DNA of 64,000 nucleotides from Deltaproteobacteria bacterium. Its GTDB lineage: Bacteria > Desulfobacterota > DSM-4660 > Desulfatiglandales > HGW-15. Positions 42,800-52,697 of the stretch are shown one piece after another. The stretch lies in contig JAGVAP010000082.1 in NCBI GenBank assembly GCA_020060215.1, positions 155,683-219,682 on the forward strand, read 5' to 3'. How positions within the stretch are numbered: position 1 is the first letter of the stretch; the number at the start of each line of letters is the position of its first letter. Both the position numbers and the translations under genes were made by a program. The notes below the pieces were generated by a model that searched no databases, was not told where the DNA came from, and saw nothing but the letters and a program-made list of their open reading frames with translations.

Positions 42800-43810
42800 A
42801 TGATCAGGGAAGCGATACCCATGGTGGTGGAGGGAAGGGACCTGTCGGAGCAGGAGATGATGAGCGTCATGAGCGAGGTGATGGAAGGGCAGGCGACCTC
42901 CGCCCAGATTGCCTCTTTGGTGACCGCGCTCCGGATGAAGGGGGAGACGGTGGAAGAGATTACCGGGGCCGCGAGGATCATGCGCAGGAAGGCCACCTTC
43001 ATCGACGCCCGCTCGTCGATGGTGGTGGATACCTGCGGTACGGGGGGCGACCACCGCAACACCTTCAATATCTCCACGACCGCTGCGTTCGTGGCGGCGG
43101 CTGCCGGGCTGACCGTGGCGAAACATGGCAACCGCGCCGTGTCCAGCGGGTGCGGGAGCGCGGATGTGCTCGAGGCCCTCGGCGTCCGGATCGAGGCCCC
43201 GCCCGATGTGGTCGAGGAATGCGTCCGGGAGATCGGCATCGGGTTCCTGTTCGCCCCCAGGCTCCACGGGGCCATGAAGTACGGCCTGGGACCGAGGCGG
43301 GAGATCGGTATCCGGACCATCTTCAACATGCTGGGGCCCCTCACCAACCCGGCCGCGGCCTCGGCCCAGGTGATCGGAGTCTACGACAGGGAGCTCACGG
43401 AGGTCTTCGCAGGCGTTCTCAAGAGGTTGGGCACCAGGAGGGCCTTCGTGGTCCACGGCTGGGATGGGCTGGATGAGGCCACCGTTACGGGGAAAACGCG
43501 GGTATGCGAGCTGAGGGACGGCATCACCTCCACTTATGACATCCACTCCGCGGATCTGTTCGGCGAGGTCTATCCGCTCGAGTCCCTGAAGGGAGCGGAT
43601 GCGAGCACGAACGCGGAGATCGCCAAAGGGGTGCTCTCCGGGAAGGATGGGCCGCCCCGCAAGGTGGTCTTACTGAACGCCGCGCTCGCGATGATGGCCG
43701 GGGAAAAGGCCGAGTCCATCCGTGAGGGGATCGCCATGGCCGAGGAATGCATCGATTCCGGCGCAGCGCGGAGGAAACTCCAGGCCCTGATCGAGTGGAG
43801 CAACGGCTGA
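42800..43810 (+). CDS. trpD: anthranilate phosphoribosyltransferase
   Basis: 336 aa from ATG 42800 with AAAAGGAG upstream; the frame extends to 42743 through repeat sequence. Transfers phosphoribosyl from PRPP to anthranilate. Seen: VVDTCGTGGDHRNTFNISTT (PRPP loop), AKHGNRAVSSGCGSADVLEALG and FNMLGPLTNPA. Not fused to trpG, unlike in enterobacteria. Confidence 0.95.
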   Translation: MIREAIPMVVEGRDLSEQEMMSVMSEVMEGQATSAQIASLVTALRMKGETVEEITGAARIMRRKATFIDARSSMVVDTCGTGGDHRNTFNISTTAAFVAAAAGLTVAKHGNRAVSSGCGSADVLEALGVRIEAPPDVVEECVREIGIGFLFAPRLHGAMKYGLGPRREIGIRTIFNMLGPLTNPAAASAQVIGVYDRELTEVFAGVLKRLGTRRAFVVHGWDGLDEATVTGKTRVCELRDGITSTYDIHSADLFGEVYPLESLKGADASTNAEIAKGVLSGKDGPPRKVVLLNAALAMMAGEKAESIREGIAMAEECIDSGAARRKLQALIEWSNG

Positions 43811-43811
43811 C

Positions 43812-44579
43812 GTGGATATCCTCGAACGAATCGTGGCGGCCAAGAGAGGCGAGGTGGAGTCGGAGAAGAACGGTCTGCCCCTGGAGGCGTTGAGACGTCT
43901 GCTGCAGGAGCGCCCTTGCAGGGATTTCGAGGCGGCCCTCCGTGAGAAGAGGCGTGCGATCATCGCAGAGGTCAAGCGGAGGTCCCCGTCCAAGGGCACG
44001 CTCAGGGAGGATGTGGACCCCGTCCTCAGGGCGGTTGAGTATGAGCGGTGCGGGGCGGCTGCCGTGTCGGTCTTGACCGAAAAGACCTTCTTCGGAGGCG
44101 GCAAGAGGGATCTCATTGCGGTGAAGGAAAACACCGGGTTGCCCGTGCTGAGGAAGGATTTCATCATCGATCCGTACCAGATCTACGAGTCGAAGCTCAT
44201 CGGCGCCGACGCCGTGCTCCTCATCGCAGGGTTGCTCGGGTCCGAGCTGAAGGGGTTCCTGCGGCTTGCCGAGACCATGGGCATGCACTCCCTGGTGGAG
44301 GTCCATTCAAGAGAGGATCTCGCCGCGGCAGTGAGGGCAGGGGCCCGGATCGTCGGGATCAACAACCGGGATCTCCGTACGTTTCATACCGACATCCGGC
44401 GGACCCTCGATCTGGCACCCCTTGTTCCGGAGGGGGCGGTCGTGGTCTCCGAGAGCGGGATCCGGTCGAAAAAAGAGATCCGCAGGCTCACGGACGGCGG
44501 CATCCATGCCTTCCTCGTCGGGGAGGCGTTCATGAGGGCGGATGACATGGACGCAAAGTTCAGGGAGCTGCTGGCGTGA
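43812..44579 (+). CDS. trpC: indole-3-glycerol-phosphate synthase
   Basis: 255 aa from GTG 43812, 1 bp after the trpD stop. Ring closure to indole-3-glycerol phosphate in a TIM barrel. Seen: IIAEVKRRSPSKG with the catalytic Lys, VSVLTEKTFFGG, LPVLRKDFIIDPYQIYES, LVEVHSREDL, GINNRDLRTF and VVSESGI. Separate from trpF. Overlaps trpF start (GTGA). Confidence 0.95.
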   Translation: MDILERIVAAKRGEVESEKNGLPLEALRRLLQERPCRDFEAALREKRRAIIAEVKRRSPSKGTLREDVDPVLRAVEYERCGAAAVSVLTEKTFFGGGKRDLIAVKENTGLPVLRKDFIIDPYQIYESKLIGADAVLLIAGLLGSELKGFLRLAETMGMHSLVEVHSREDLAAAVRAGARIVGINNRDLRTFHTDIRRTLDLAPLVPEGAVVVSESGIRSKKEIRRLTDGGIHAFLVGEAFMRADDMDAKFRELLA

Positions 44580-45229
44580 CAGAGGTGAAGATCTGCGGGA
44601 TCGGGAACCGGGAAGATGCAATCGCTGCATGCGAGTGCGGGGCCGATGGAGTGGGTTTCGTCTTCTACGACAAGAGCCCCCGCTTCATCTCGCCGGAAAA
44701 GAGCCGGGAGATCATTGAGCGGCTCCCCGGGGACGTGGCCAGGGTGGGGGTCTTCGTCGACGAGGACCCGAGGGTCGTCCGCCGCGTCTTCGAATACTGC
44801 CGCCTCGACTATATCCAGCTCCACGGCAATGAGTCCGTTGATTACTGCCGCGGGTTGCCTCCCGGGGTCGTGATCAGGGCCATTTGTCCTCAGAGGGCGG
44901 AGTCTATGGCAGGGCTCGATCGGTGGACGGTTCGCGCATTTCTGATGGATGCACCGGACCCGGTCCGGCGCGGCGGCACGGGCAACCGTTCGGACTGGGG
45001 GGTGGCCAGGGAGACGGCTAGGATCTACCCCCTCATCCTGGCCGGAGGGCTGAAGCCTGAGAACGTGCGATCTGCGATCGAGGAAGTCTCCCCCGCAGCC
45101 GTGGACGTGGGGAGCGGGGTCGAATCGGCGCCTGGAAAGAAGGATCATGAGAAGATCCGGGCCTTCATGGAGGGGGTGCGGCGTGCGGACGGCGGCACCG
45201 GTCGAAGGATCTTTGACACGAATAGATAG
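44576..45229 (+). CDS. trpF: phosphoribosylanthranilate isomerase
   Basis: 217 aa from GTG 44576. Amadori isomerisation of PRA. Seen: VKICGIGNREDAIAACECGADGVGFVFYDKSPRFIS split by the catalytic Cys-Gly region, IQLHGNESVDYC, LILAGGLKPENV and VDVGSGVESAPGKKDHEKI with family phosphate-loop residues. The first motif has ICGIGN where ICGITR/N is typical. The stop overlaps the left arm of a family B palindrome. Confidence 0.94.
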   Translation: MTEVKICGIGNREDAIAACECGADGVGFVFYDKSPRFISPEKSREIIERLPGDVARVGVFVDEDPRVVRRVFEYCRLDYIQLHGNESVDYCRGLPPGVVIRAICPQRAESMAGLDRWTVRAFLMDAPDPVRRGGTGNRSDWGVARETARIYPLILAGGLKPENVRSAIEEVSPAAVDVGSGVESAPGKKDHEKIRAFMEGVRRADGGTGRRIFDTNR

Positions 45230-45274
45230 CGCAAAGAGGAAACGTCCCCTTCGCGAACTTTGCGCTTTGCGGTT
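45228..45274. repeat. dispersed palindromic repeat, family B, copy 3
   Basis: AGCGCAAAG (45228-45236) pairs with CTTTGCGCT (45258-45266), and the element ends CTTTGCGGTT like the other family B copies. It fills the trpF-trpB gap. Confidence 0.75.
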
Positions 45275-45292
45275 CAAGACTCGTGGAGGCGA

Positions 45293-46498
45293 ATGATGAG
45301 AGCGAGATTGCCAGACCAGAACGGCCACTTCGGCGTGTTCGGAGGCCGCTACGTGGCGGAGACGTTGATGCCGGCGCTCATCGAGCTCGAGAAGGCATAC
45401 CGCTCCGCGGCCCGGGACAAGGGGTTCAGGCAGACCCTGGAGCGATACCGCCGGGAATACGCGGGGCGGGAAACGCCGCTCTATCTTGCCGGCCGTCTGA
45501 CGGAGAAGGGGGAAGGTGCGAAGATCTACCTGAAGCGGGAGGACCTGAATCACACGGGATCCCACAAGATCAACAACACCCTCGGCCAGGCGCTCCTCGG
45601 TCTCAGGATGGGGAAGAAGAGGCTCATTGCAGAGACCGGCGCAGGGCAGCATGGGGTCGCAACAGCCACGGTGGCGGCCCTGTTCGGGATGGAGTGCCGT
45701 GTCTTCATGGGGGAGGAGGACATGTCCAGGCAGGCGCCGAACGTCTTCCGGATGAAGATCCTCGGCGCCGATATCGTTCCGGTTGCGGCCGGCAGGGCCA
45801 CCCTGAAGGAGGCCATGAACGAGGCCATGCGCCAATGGGTGGCCGGTGTCCGCGATACCTTCTACGTGATCGGATCGACTGCGGGACCCCATCCCTACCC
45901 GATAATGGTTCGCGAATTTCAGAGCGTCATCGGAAGGGAGACGAGGAGGCAGGTACTGAAGAGGGAAGGGCGGCTTCCCGACGCGATCGTCGCCTGCGTG
46001 GGCGGAGGCAGCAACGCCATGGGCATATTCCACCCCTTCAAAGGCGCGCCGGGCGTAAGGCTCTTCGGGGTGGAGGCCGGTGGCAGGGGCCTCTCCACCG
46101 GGTATCACGGGGCCAGCATCTCCGGCGGGAGCATCGGCGTGCTTCATGGGAGCAAGACCTACATCCTGCAGGATGAGTGGGGACAGGTTCAGGAGGCACA
46201 CTCGATTGCAGCGGGGCTGGACTACCCAGGGGTGGGACCGGAGCACAGCTATCTCTATTCCATCGGTCGTGCCGAGTACGTGGCGGTGACCGACCACGAG
46301 GCCAGGGCGGCATTCCTGGACCTCTCCCGTTGTGAGGGGATCATCCCGGCCATGGAAAGCGCCCATGCCGTGGCCTTTGCCATGAAGCTGGCCGCGAAGC
46401 TGGGCCGAGACAGGATCATCGTGGTGAACCTGTCGGGCAGGGGAGACAAGGATGCGGCGATCATCGCAAAGGAGACAGGAGAAGATGGGGCGGCTTGA
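45293..46498 (+). CDS. trpB: tryptophan synthase beta chain
   Basis: 401 aa from ATG 45293 (ATG 45296 possible) with GTGGAGG upstream. PLP enzyme joining indole and serine. Seen: [34 protein letters not shown] with the PLP Lys, [31 protein letters not shown] and [17 protein letters not shown] region. This is the canonical TrpB1 type that pairs with TrpA. Confidence 0.96.
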   Translation: MMRARLPDQNGHFGVFGGRYVAETLMPALIELEKAYRSAARDKGFRQTLERYRREYAGRETPLYLAGRLTEKGEGAKIYLKREDLNHTGSHKINNTLGQALLGLRMGKKRLIAETGAGQHGVATATVAALFGMECRVFMGEEDMSRQAPNVFRMKILGADIVPVAAGRATLKEAMNEAMRQWVAGVRDTFYVIGSTAGPHPYPIMVREFQSVIGRETRRQVLKREGRLPDAIVACVGGGSNAMGIFHPFKGAPGVRLFGVEAGGRGLSTGYHGASISGGSIGVLHGSKTYILQDEWGQVQEAHSIAAGLDYPGVGPEHSYLYSIGRAEYVAVTDHEARAAFLDLSRCEGIIPAMESAHAVAFAMKLAAKLGRDRIIVVNLSGRGDKDAAIIAKETGEDGAA

Positions 46499-47342
46499 TT
46501 CGAGGTTCAAGGCACTGAAGGAGAACGGGGAGAAGGCGTTGATCGCATACGTGACTGCAGGGGATCCGGACCTTGCCGGGAGCCGGGACCTTGTCCTGGC
46601 CCTGGATCGGGGGGGCGCCGACATCCTGGAGCTGGGCGTCCCCTTCTCGGATCCCACGGCCGACGGACCCGTGATTCAGGCTGCCTCGAAGAGGGCCTTG
46701 ATGAACGGGGTCTGCTTGAAGAGCGTGTTCGATCTCGTATCGGACGTGAGGTCTCGTTCGGAAATCCCCGTCGTCCTGTTCGGGTACTACAACCCCATCC
46801 ACGCCTATGGTCCTGCGCATTTTGCAGAGGATGCTGCATCGCACGGGGTGGACGGCGTACTGGTCGTGGATCTGCCGTTCGAGGAATCGGGGGAACTGCG
46901 GCAATTCACGGACCCCGCGGGGATCGCGTACATCAGCCCGATCGCGCCCACCACCGGAGAGGAGAGGGCACGGAAGATCGCCGCTTCGGCAAGCGGGTTC
47001 CTCTATTACATCTCCGTGACCGGGGTGACCGGAACGACCCGGCCCACGGCAAGGGAAATCCAGCGGGAGGTGGGGAGGCTCAGGGGAATCACCGGCCTCC
47101 CGGTGGCCGTCGGTTTCGGGATCACCAGCGCGGAACAGGCTGCAGAGATCGGCCGCTGTGCGGACGGGATCGTCGTAGGGAGCGCGCTGGTTTCCTTGAT
47201 CGCCCGGTACAGAGGGAGCAGCGGACTGATACATGCGGTGGGGGCCTTTGCCGCGGAGCTGAAGAAGGCGATGAAAAGAACCGAGGGACGACCCTCCTCC
47301 AGACGAAAAAACCAATCGGGATCTTCCTTAAGACAGACATGA
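46485..47342 (+). CDS. trpA: tryptophan synthase alpha chain
   Basis: 285 aa from ATG 46485, overlapping trpB by 14 bp. Retro-aldol cleavage of indole-3-glycerol phosphate. Seen: [33 protein letters not shown] with the catalytic acids, [32 protein letters not shown] and [11 protein letters not shown]. The C-terminal tail after [16 protein letters not shown] is longer than usual and begins in a CCGAGGGACGACC segment of repeat family C. Last gene of the cluster. Confidence 0.95.
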   Translation: MGRLDSRFKALKENGEKALIAYVTAGDPDLAGSRDLVLALDRGGADILELGVPFSDPTADGPVIQAASKRALMNGVCLKSVFDLVSDVRSRSEIPVVLFGYYNPIHAYGPAHFAEDAASHGVDGVLVVDLPFEESGELRQFTDPAGIAYISPIAPTTGEERARKIAASASGFLYYISVTGVTGTTRPTAREIQREVGRLRGITGLPVAVGFGITSAEQAAEIGRCADGIVVGSALVSLIARYRGSSGLIHAVGAFAAELKKAMKRTEGRPSSRRKNQSGSSLRQT

Positions 47343-47472
47343 TCCAGAGCGGTGTGTGATCCTGGACCATAGGATGGGCGATTTTCGACTTCTTAAGACG
47401 GCGTCAAGCTTGGTTGCGGACGATCGAGTATTGCGGTATGCACTAACGACAGATGCTACTGGAGGAATCATC

Positions 47473-48666
47473 TTGGCCCATCACCCCCTTTCCGAACCGT
47501 CCCTCTCTGAAGCCGGCTTCTCGGGCCGAAGGAGGCTGAGTCTCATCCTCTGCGCCTTTCTGCACGGCCTCAACCATGCGCTCCAGCTCATCCTTCCACC
47601 GCTGTATGTTGCCATACGGGAGGACCTTGGGATCGACGGCCTCAGCCCGGTCATGCTCCTGGGGACGATCTATTTTGTGGTATATGCCGTGGTCGGGCTT
47701 CCCTATGGGATCCTGGCGGACCGCTTCAGCAAGAAACGGATGCTGGTGCTGGGGACGCTCGTGAACAGCCTGGCATTTGTCATGGTTGCATACAGCGGGT
47801 CCTACCCGGTCCTGGTGGCTGCCATGGTCCTGGGGGGGCTGGGAGGGGGGACTTACCACCCTGTCGGAAACGCGCTGATCGCGAACCTCTTCAGGGACAT
47901 GGTGGGTCGCGCCTTCGGCATTGCAGGTGTCGGGGCGAGCCTGGGGCTTTTTGTGGGGCCGTTCGCAAGCGGCGTCCTGGCCCAGCACTTCGGATGGAGG
48001 GCAAGCTGCATGGCCTTCGCCGTATTCGGCGTGGCGGTCGCCGCTGCATTTGCGGCCATCATGCCGGACGACCGGTCGGAGAGAACGTCGGCGGGGGAGA
48101 GCCATGCCCCAGGAAGGATGTTGCTGGCCGCGGTGCTGCCGGTGATCGCGGTCTTCGGAGTCCGCGACTTCAGCTGGTGGGGCATCACCTATCTCAGCCC
48201 CGCGATGGCCCAGACCAGCCTGGGCTTCACCCTGGAGAGGGCCGGGATGGTGATCGGCCTGATGAGCCTTACCGGCGTCCTCTCCCAGCCCCTTGCGGGG
48301 ATGATGTCCGACCGCTTCGGACGAAAGAGGGTGATCGCCGTCTCCCTTTCGGCGGCCGCCCCCTGCGTCTTCTTCTTTCCTCATGCGGGACAGATCTCGC
48401 TCTTTCCTCTCGCCCTGGTGGTCGGATTTCTCATGCTCGCCACCGTTCCGGTCGTCGACGCGGCGGCGGCCGAGATCGTGCCCACTTCCATGAGGGGCCG
48501 CCTCTTCGGGCTGATGATGACGCTCGGGATCCTGATGGGCGCCTTGAGCCCCTACGTGGTCGGGATCATCCACGACCTCGCAGGAGGATACGCCGAGGCG
48601 TACGTGGTGCTGGCCGTAACGGCCCTCCTCGGTGCAGGCCTCAGCCTGGTAGTGTTCCGTCACTGA
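47473..48666 (+). CDS. MFS transporter, fosmidomycin-resistance (FSR)-like
   Basis: 397 aa from TTG 47473, chosen because GGAGG (47461-47465) is 7 bp upstream; ATG 47374 or GTG 47356 would extend it through hydrophilic sequence. About 12 membrane segments. CAFLHGLNHALQLILPPLYVAIREDLG and GLPYGILADRFSKKRMLVLG are typical of Fsr-type permeases. The second half has MMSDRFGRKRVIAVS. Substrate unknown. It starts 130 bp after trpA and could be read from the trp transcript, but nothing shows an aromatic substrate. Confidence 0.82.
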   Translation: MAHHPLSEPSLSEAGFSGRRRLSLILCAFLHGLNHALQLILPPLYVAIREDLGIDGLSPVMLLGTIYFVVYAVVGLPYGILADRFSKKRMLVLGTLVNSLAFVMVAYSGSYPVLVAAMVLGGLGGGTYHPVGNALIANLFRDMVGRAFGIAGVGASLGLFVGPFASGVLAQHFGWRASCMAFAVFGVAVAAAFAAIMPDDRSERTSAGESHAPGRMLLAAVLPVIAVFGVRDFSWWGITYLSPAMAQTSLGFTLERAGMVIGLMSLTGVLSQPLAGMMSDRFGRKRVIAVSLSAAAPCVFFFPHAGQISLFPLALVVGFLMLATVPVVDAAAAEIVPTSMRGRLFGLMMTLGILMGALSPYVVGIIHDLAGGYAEAYVVLAVTALLGAGLSLVVFRH

Positions 48667-48679
48667 ACGAGATCTCCGC

Positions 48680-48732
48680 CGGGACGACCGCTCGCCTGCG
48701 GCTTGCTCAGGGCCGAGCGGAGCGGTCGTCCC
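48680..48732. repeat. dispersed palindromic repeat, family C, copy 4 (inverted)
   Basis: GGGACGACCGCTCGCCTGCGG followed by GAGCGGAGCGGTCGTCCC: an inverted copy whose outer arms pair. It lies between the convergent MFS and AsmA-like genes. Confidence 0.75.
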
Positions 48733-48740
48733 TTTGGTCT

Positions 48741-51700
48741 TTACCCCTTCTTCCCCGGCATGAAAGGCTGGATCACCTTGCCCGGCAGCTTCAGGGTCCT
48801 CTCCAGGATCCCGAGCAGGCCGGCCCCTACGGCCGAGGGCGGAAGGGGGGTCACGGAAGGATCGGATACGTCCCCTCTGACCCGGACGGGGATGGCCAGA
48901 AAGTTGTCTCCCAGGATCCCCCCGATGAGGGGGATCTTCTCCAGAATGGTGTCGACGGTTTTCAGGGGGGTCACGAGCACCGTCAGGTCAATCTCTTCGG
49001 TGGGCAGGTCTATGCCGCCCTTGAAGGCAAGCCCCATCGAGTCGGCGTCGATGTACCCTTCCTCCAGCTCGATCCTTCCATTCTTGATGTTGCCTACGAA
49101 TCGGGCGGATTTGTAGCCGAGCCCTTCCCCGGCCAGATCCGGACCTCTTCCCTTGAGGATCTCGGTGATGTTCACCACGCCCAGGATCTTTGCGAGGAGC
49201 CCGAAGCGGTAGATCCGACCTTCAGCCGCATCAATGGTAAACCGGCCCTGGAGGTTTCGGAGGAGGTTCTCGGACCTGCCGGAGGCGACGACCTCCCCTT
49301 CAAAATCGAATTGGCCGGTGGCGAGTCTCGTGTCGAGGAAACAGGAGAGCGTCTTCCTCAGCTCCCTGTCGCTGACCTCCGTTTCCGCCTCCAGCTCCAT
49401 GGGCTCCGGGGAGACCTTCACGGTAGCCTCGGTGGGGATGCCGCAGAGGCTCCCTCTGACGATCTCCACGACCAGCCTCCTGCCCGTGAGGTTCAGGTCG
49501 AAGACGAAGGGCTCCCACGACCATTCTCCGTACCGGAAATAGTCGGCTTCGACATGGATCTTCCCATGGACGGGGACGGCGCCGAGAAGACCGTTCTTCC
49601 CAGCCCCCGGACCAGCTCCTTTTTCCTGGTCGGCTCCGTTCTCCTCCAGGTCAGTGATCCCGGTAACCGTCTCCCACGTAAAGCCGTCGGACTCCACCGT
49701 AAGATCCACCAGGACGCCCTCGGGATCAAGGCCGACCTTGCCCCTGACCGCCGCCTCCAATCCCCTCCATGCGAGCTCGGCCGTCTCGACCTGGGCCTCT
49801 TCCCCGAGCGCCTTCAATGAAACCCTGTTCACCAGTACCGGGCTGCCGGAAGGCCCTGGGACGGAAAGGTCTCCTGCCTCGAGGGTCCCGTTTAGCCGGG
49901 ACTGTGCCGGCGTATCCATCAGGATGCGCCCGCTGAAATCACCTCGGATCCAGCCTTTCAGTCCTGCGCCTTCCTCCATGATCCGGGCCATGGTCGTTTC
50001 TGAAAGACTGCCCTGGAACTTGAGGTCGATCACCTCCCTTCCCAGATTCATGCTCATGGCGGCGCGGCCGTCCGCACCATCGATCACCAGGTTTCTCACC
50101 AGGATGTCTCCTTGCTCCTCCCGGACGACGTCGAGGGTCACTTGAGGACCGCCTGCGACCGTCACCAGCCCCTGAAAGGAGAACTCCTGCTCCCCGGCCC
50201 AGACCAAAGTGGCCTGTGAAAAGGAGAGGGGCGCACGCACCCGGTATTCGGGAGGCACTTGCATGGCACTCGAGATCCACTCCTTCACGGCCGGCCCGAC
50301 CGTCCCCTGGAGACTCAGGTTGAGGCGCCGAGTGGGTTCGCGATAAGCCTCGACCGTGCCGGACAGTACCAGGTCCGTATCCTCAACCGATACCCGGGCC
50401 TGTTCGAACGTCAGCATCTCCGGGTCCACGCTGAAGCCCGCCTTGGCGATCCCGAGGGCACCCGGAACCTGCGGGGCCTCGACAAGGAGCTCCACGATGC
50501 GCCCTTTGCCCTGGTAAACCCACTCTCCGGGTTCCGTCACAGGACCCTTCAACTGAAAGGCCGAAAGAAGGACCTGCCCCTCCACGGACCCGATCCGGTT
50601 CAGCGCATCCGGCACTTCTCCCAGGGAGGTAAGCCAGGGGTGGAGCTCTCCCAGATTCAGCACGGCCTGATCCACGGCGACCTCCAGGTGTTCTCGTTCT
50701 CCCAGGTCGACGGCGCCGTTGACCCTCGTGACCTGTGTCTGGCCCATGCGCGCCACGACGTCCTGCCACGAGACGCGCTCTCCTTCGTATGTGAAACGGC
50801 CCTGCGAGATTTCGACAGGGAAAGGAAGACCCTCATACTCCCCGCTCAGACTCATCCGGCCCACTTGGACCCTGGCCTCCATCGACTCGAGCCTGTCCCC
50901 GAGCACGAGCCTCCCCTGGGCCGAGCCGTCCACGCGTTTGACCCTGTTCATCGCCTTCAGGAGCTCCCGGTCCTCGATCACGCGGGTCAGGATCGAGACC
51001 GTCTGGGCCAGATCCGCACGGATCTTCGTATCGAGCCGGAAGGGGGGATTTTCGCCCTGGATCCCGATCGCGACGCTACCATCGCTTGCCACGATCTCTC
51101 CTGCCGTGGCAACGAGGTCCTCCCCTTTGAAAAGGCCGTCCTCGAGAGAGAGCCTTCCGGTGACTCCTTCCAGTTCCAGCTCCAGTTCCGGAAGCTGCAC
51201 CTGCATGTCGCTGACCTGGGCCTGGATGTCCATATTCATCGGCTCCAGGAGGTCCTCCCAGGATTCACCCCTGGATGCGATCGCGGCCTGGACGATGGTC
51301 CCGCCGCGGGCCGTCTCCAGCCCCTTTTTCACTGCAGGGATGTCCCCGGCCATGGACAGGGACAGATCGCGAACCGCCTTCACGTTCACTCCCTCTGCGT
51401 GGAGTTCCACGGACGTGATCGGCGCAGTCCGGTCCATGTCGAGGCTGCCCGACAGCTTCATCGCCGGGTAGCCCATCTCCAGTTCGGTCAACAGGAGCCG
51501 CACCCGCTGATCCGTGAGGTGGTACTGTCCCCTGAGCGTATCGACCTTCAAAAGGGCGCTGGAGCTCCCTCTCAGAATGGTCAGCCTGGGTGCGGAGGCC
51601 TCCACCTCCCCTTCCATATGGAGCGTCCCGTTCATCCGGAAACGGGTCTTTGCATTGACCAGTGAATCCCCGATGCCGAGTCCGGATTCCGCGAAGAGGA

Positions 51701-52403
51701 CATCCGCGGCAAGATGGGGCTGAAGCTGTCTGACCTCGATGCTTCCCTTTCCTTCGAGCCGGCCGTTGATCCTTGCTCCAACGGTGAGGCTCTCCCACAG
51801 GTTGGACGCGGAGCGGAATTCGATGTCGAGTCCGTCCGGCGGCAGGTCGATCGAGGCGTCGACGTCGTGGAGGACGAGGACCGGCTCTCCCTCCCGGGTG
51901 AGACGCAGGCGCCCGTCTTCCACCAGGATCTCCAGATCAGGACGCATGGTCTGGAGCCGGGACAGTGCCCCGTAGGCGGCTCCGGCGAACTCCTCGGGGG
52001 ACCAGGCTTCGGCCCCTTGCTTTTCAGCGCCGGCCTTGATCTCCGGGATCTGGATGCGGAAATCGGGCCTCCTGACCTCCACACTGCCCACTTCCACGCG
52101 GCCTGTGAAGAGAGGCAGTATCTTCAGATAGGCCGTGGCGGATTCTGCGACTCCGACGACCTCCCTCCCCGGGATGGCCACGCTGATGTTTGTCAGCCTG
52201 CCCCTGGGGGGAAGGAGGGAGACATCCATCCTTTCAAAGTCGATCGTTCCCTCCATGGTGTCGGCCAGGGTGCGCTGAAGCCTCTCCCGTATCTCCTGCT
52301 GATCCACGAAAAGAGGGATCAGAAGGGGAGAGGCGATCAACAGCACCAGGAGCGCCGCAATCACTCCCGCTGTCCATAAGGCGATCTTCCGGTTTCTTGC
52401 CAT
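48741..52403 (-). CDS. giant AsmA/YhdP-family envelope protein
   Basis: 1220 aa. One N-terminal membrane anchor (IALWTAGVIAALLVLLIASPLLIPLFV) and then a periplasmic part rich in short beta strands. AsmA N-terminal features are present (RTLADTMEGTIDFERMDVSLLPPRGRLTNISV), and an AsmA C-terminal domain runs from about 980 to 1180 (RFTIDAAEGRIYRFGLLAKILGVVNITEIL, GLAFKGGIDLPTEEIDLTVLV). Such proteins form beta-groove bridges that carry phospholipids to the outer membrane in E. coli (YhdP, TamB), which implies a diderm envelope. Role here is inferred from family. Confidence 0.87.
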   Translation of the reverse strand: MARNRKIALWTAGVIAALLVLLIASPLLIPLFVDQQEIRERLQRTLADTMEGTIDFERMDVSLLPPRGRLTNISVAIPGREVVGVAESATAYLKILPLFTGRVEVGSVEVRRPDFRIQIPEIKAGAEKQGAEAWSPEEFAGAAYGALSRLQTMRPDLEILVEDGRLRLTREGEPVLVLHDVDASIDLPPDGLDIEFRSASNLWESLTVGARINGRLEGKGSIEVRQLQPHLAADVLFAESGLGIGDSLVNAKTRFRMNGTLHMEGEVEASAPRLTILRGSSSALLKVDTLRGQYHLTDQRVRLLLTELEMGYPAMKLSGSLDMDRTAPITSVELHAEGVNVKAVRDLSLSMAGDIPAVKKGLETARGGTIVQAAIASRGESWEDLLEPMNMDIQAQVSDMQVQLPELELELEGVTGRLSLEDGLFKGEDLVATAGEIVASDGSVAIGIQGENPPFRLDTKIRADLAQTVSILTRVIEDRELLKAMNRVKRVDGSAQGRLVLGDRLESMEARVQVGRMSLSGEYEGLPFPVEISQGRFTYEGERVSWQDVVARMGQTQVTRVNGAVDLGEREHLEVAVDQAVLNLGELHPWLTSLGEVPDALNRIGSVEGQVLLSAFQLKGPVTEPGEWVYQGKGRIVELLVEAPQVPGALGIAKAGFSVDPEMLTFEQARVSVEDTDLVLSGTVEAYREPTRRLNLSLQGTVGPAVKEWISSAMQVPPEYRVRAPLSFSQATLVWAGEQEFSFQGLVTVAGGPQVTLDVVREEQGDILVRNLVIDGADGRAAMSMNLGREVIDLKFQGSLSETTMARIMEEGAGLKGWIRGDFSGRILMDTPAQSRLNGTLEAGDLSVPGPSGSPVLVNRVSLKALGEEAQVETAELAWRGLEAAVRGKVGLDPEGVLVDLTVESDGFTWETVTGITDLEENGADQEKGAGPGAGKNGLLGAVPVHGKIHVEADYFRYGEWSWEPFVFDLNLTGRRLVVEIVRGSLCGIPTEATVKVSPEPMELEAETEVSDRELRKTLSCFLDTRLATGQFDFEGEVVASGRSENLLRNLQGRFTIDAAEGRIYRFGLLAKILGVVNITEILKGRGPDLAGEGLGYKSARFVGNIKNGRIELEEGYIDADSMGLAFKGGIDLPTEEIDLTVLVTPLKTVDTILEKIPLIGGILGDNFLAIPVRVRGDVSDPSVTPLPPSAVGAGLLGILERTLKLPGKVIQPFMPGKKG

Positions 52404-52697
52404 AAGGCCTCCGATCCTTGTTCCAGTGGAATTCCCTGCTCGAGACCTGCCTCCGCGAGCTTCTCAAGGTGAACAGGGGCGGCAAGGCGAAACCGGTCGG
52501 TCCAACGTCCGTTCAGGAGTGAGTGCACGCCAGGGGAAGGGGTGAGTGGTCGATGCGGCAGGGATAAAGAAAATATGGGCATGAAAGGTCATTTTGCAAG
52601 TTGTCTCCCCCAACACGCCGGGGGATACCTTCTGTGCTTGCAAAGACGCTTACCCGTGTATTACCTTGTATCATTCTGAACGCTAGGCGGGGGGAGC
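52404..52697. other. divergent intergenic region
   Basis: 294 bp between the AsmA-like and hydrolase genes. I see a short CCCC...GGGG hairpin at about 52608-52623 but no convincing promoter pair. A minus-strand 73-codon frame (52361-52582) overlaps the AsmA start and is not supported. Confidence 0.4.

Noticed and set aside
42167..43546. 459-codon minus-strand frame antisense to trpG-trpD
   Set aside because: Antisense shadow of two clearly conserved genes.
44384..46657. 757-codon open frame on the minus strand across trpC-trpB
   Set aside because: It is opposite trpC, trpF, trpB and part of trpA, has no recognisable domain and a low-complexity, Arg/His/Pro-rich translation. Long antisense frames are expected at this GC content.
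47994..49820. 608-codon plus-strand open frame across the MFS/AsmA junction
   Set aside because: Runs out of frame through the MFS gene and antisense to the AsmA-like gene; composition is Arg/Gly-rich with no motif.
50259..51665. 468-codon plus-strand frame inside the AsmA-like gene
   Set aside because: Antisense shadow; His/Arg-rich translation, no start signal.
52361..52582. 73-codon minus-strand frame upstream of the AsmA-like gene
   Set aside because: Overlaps the AsmA start, lacks a ribosome-binding site and matches nothing I know.
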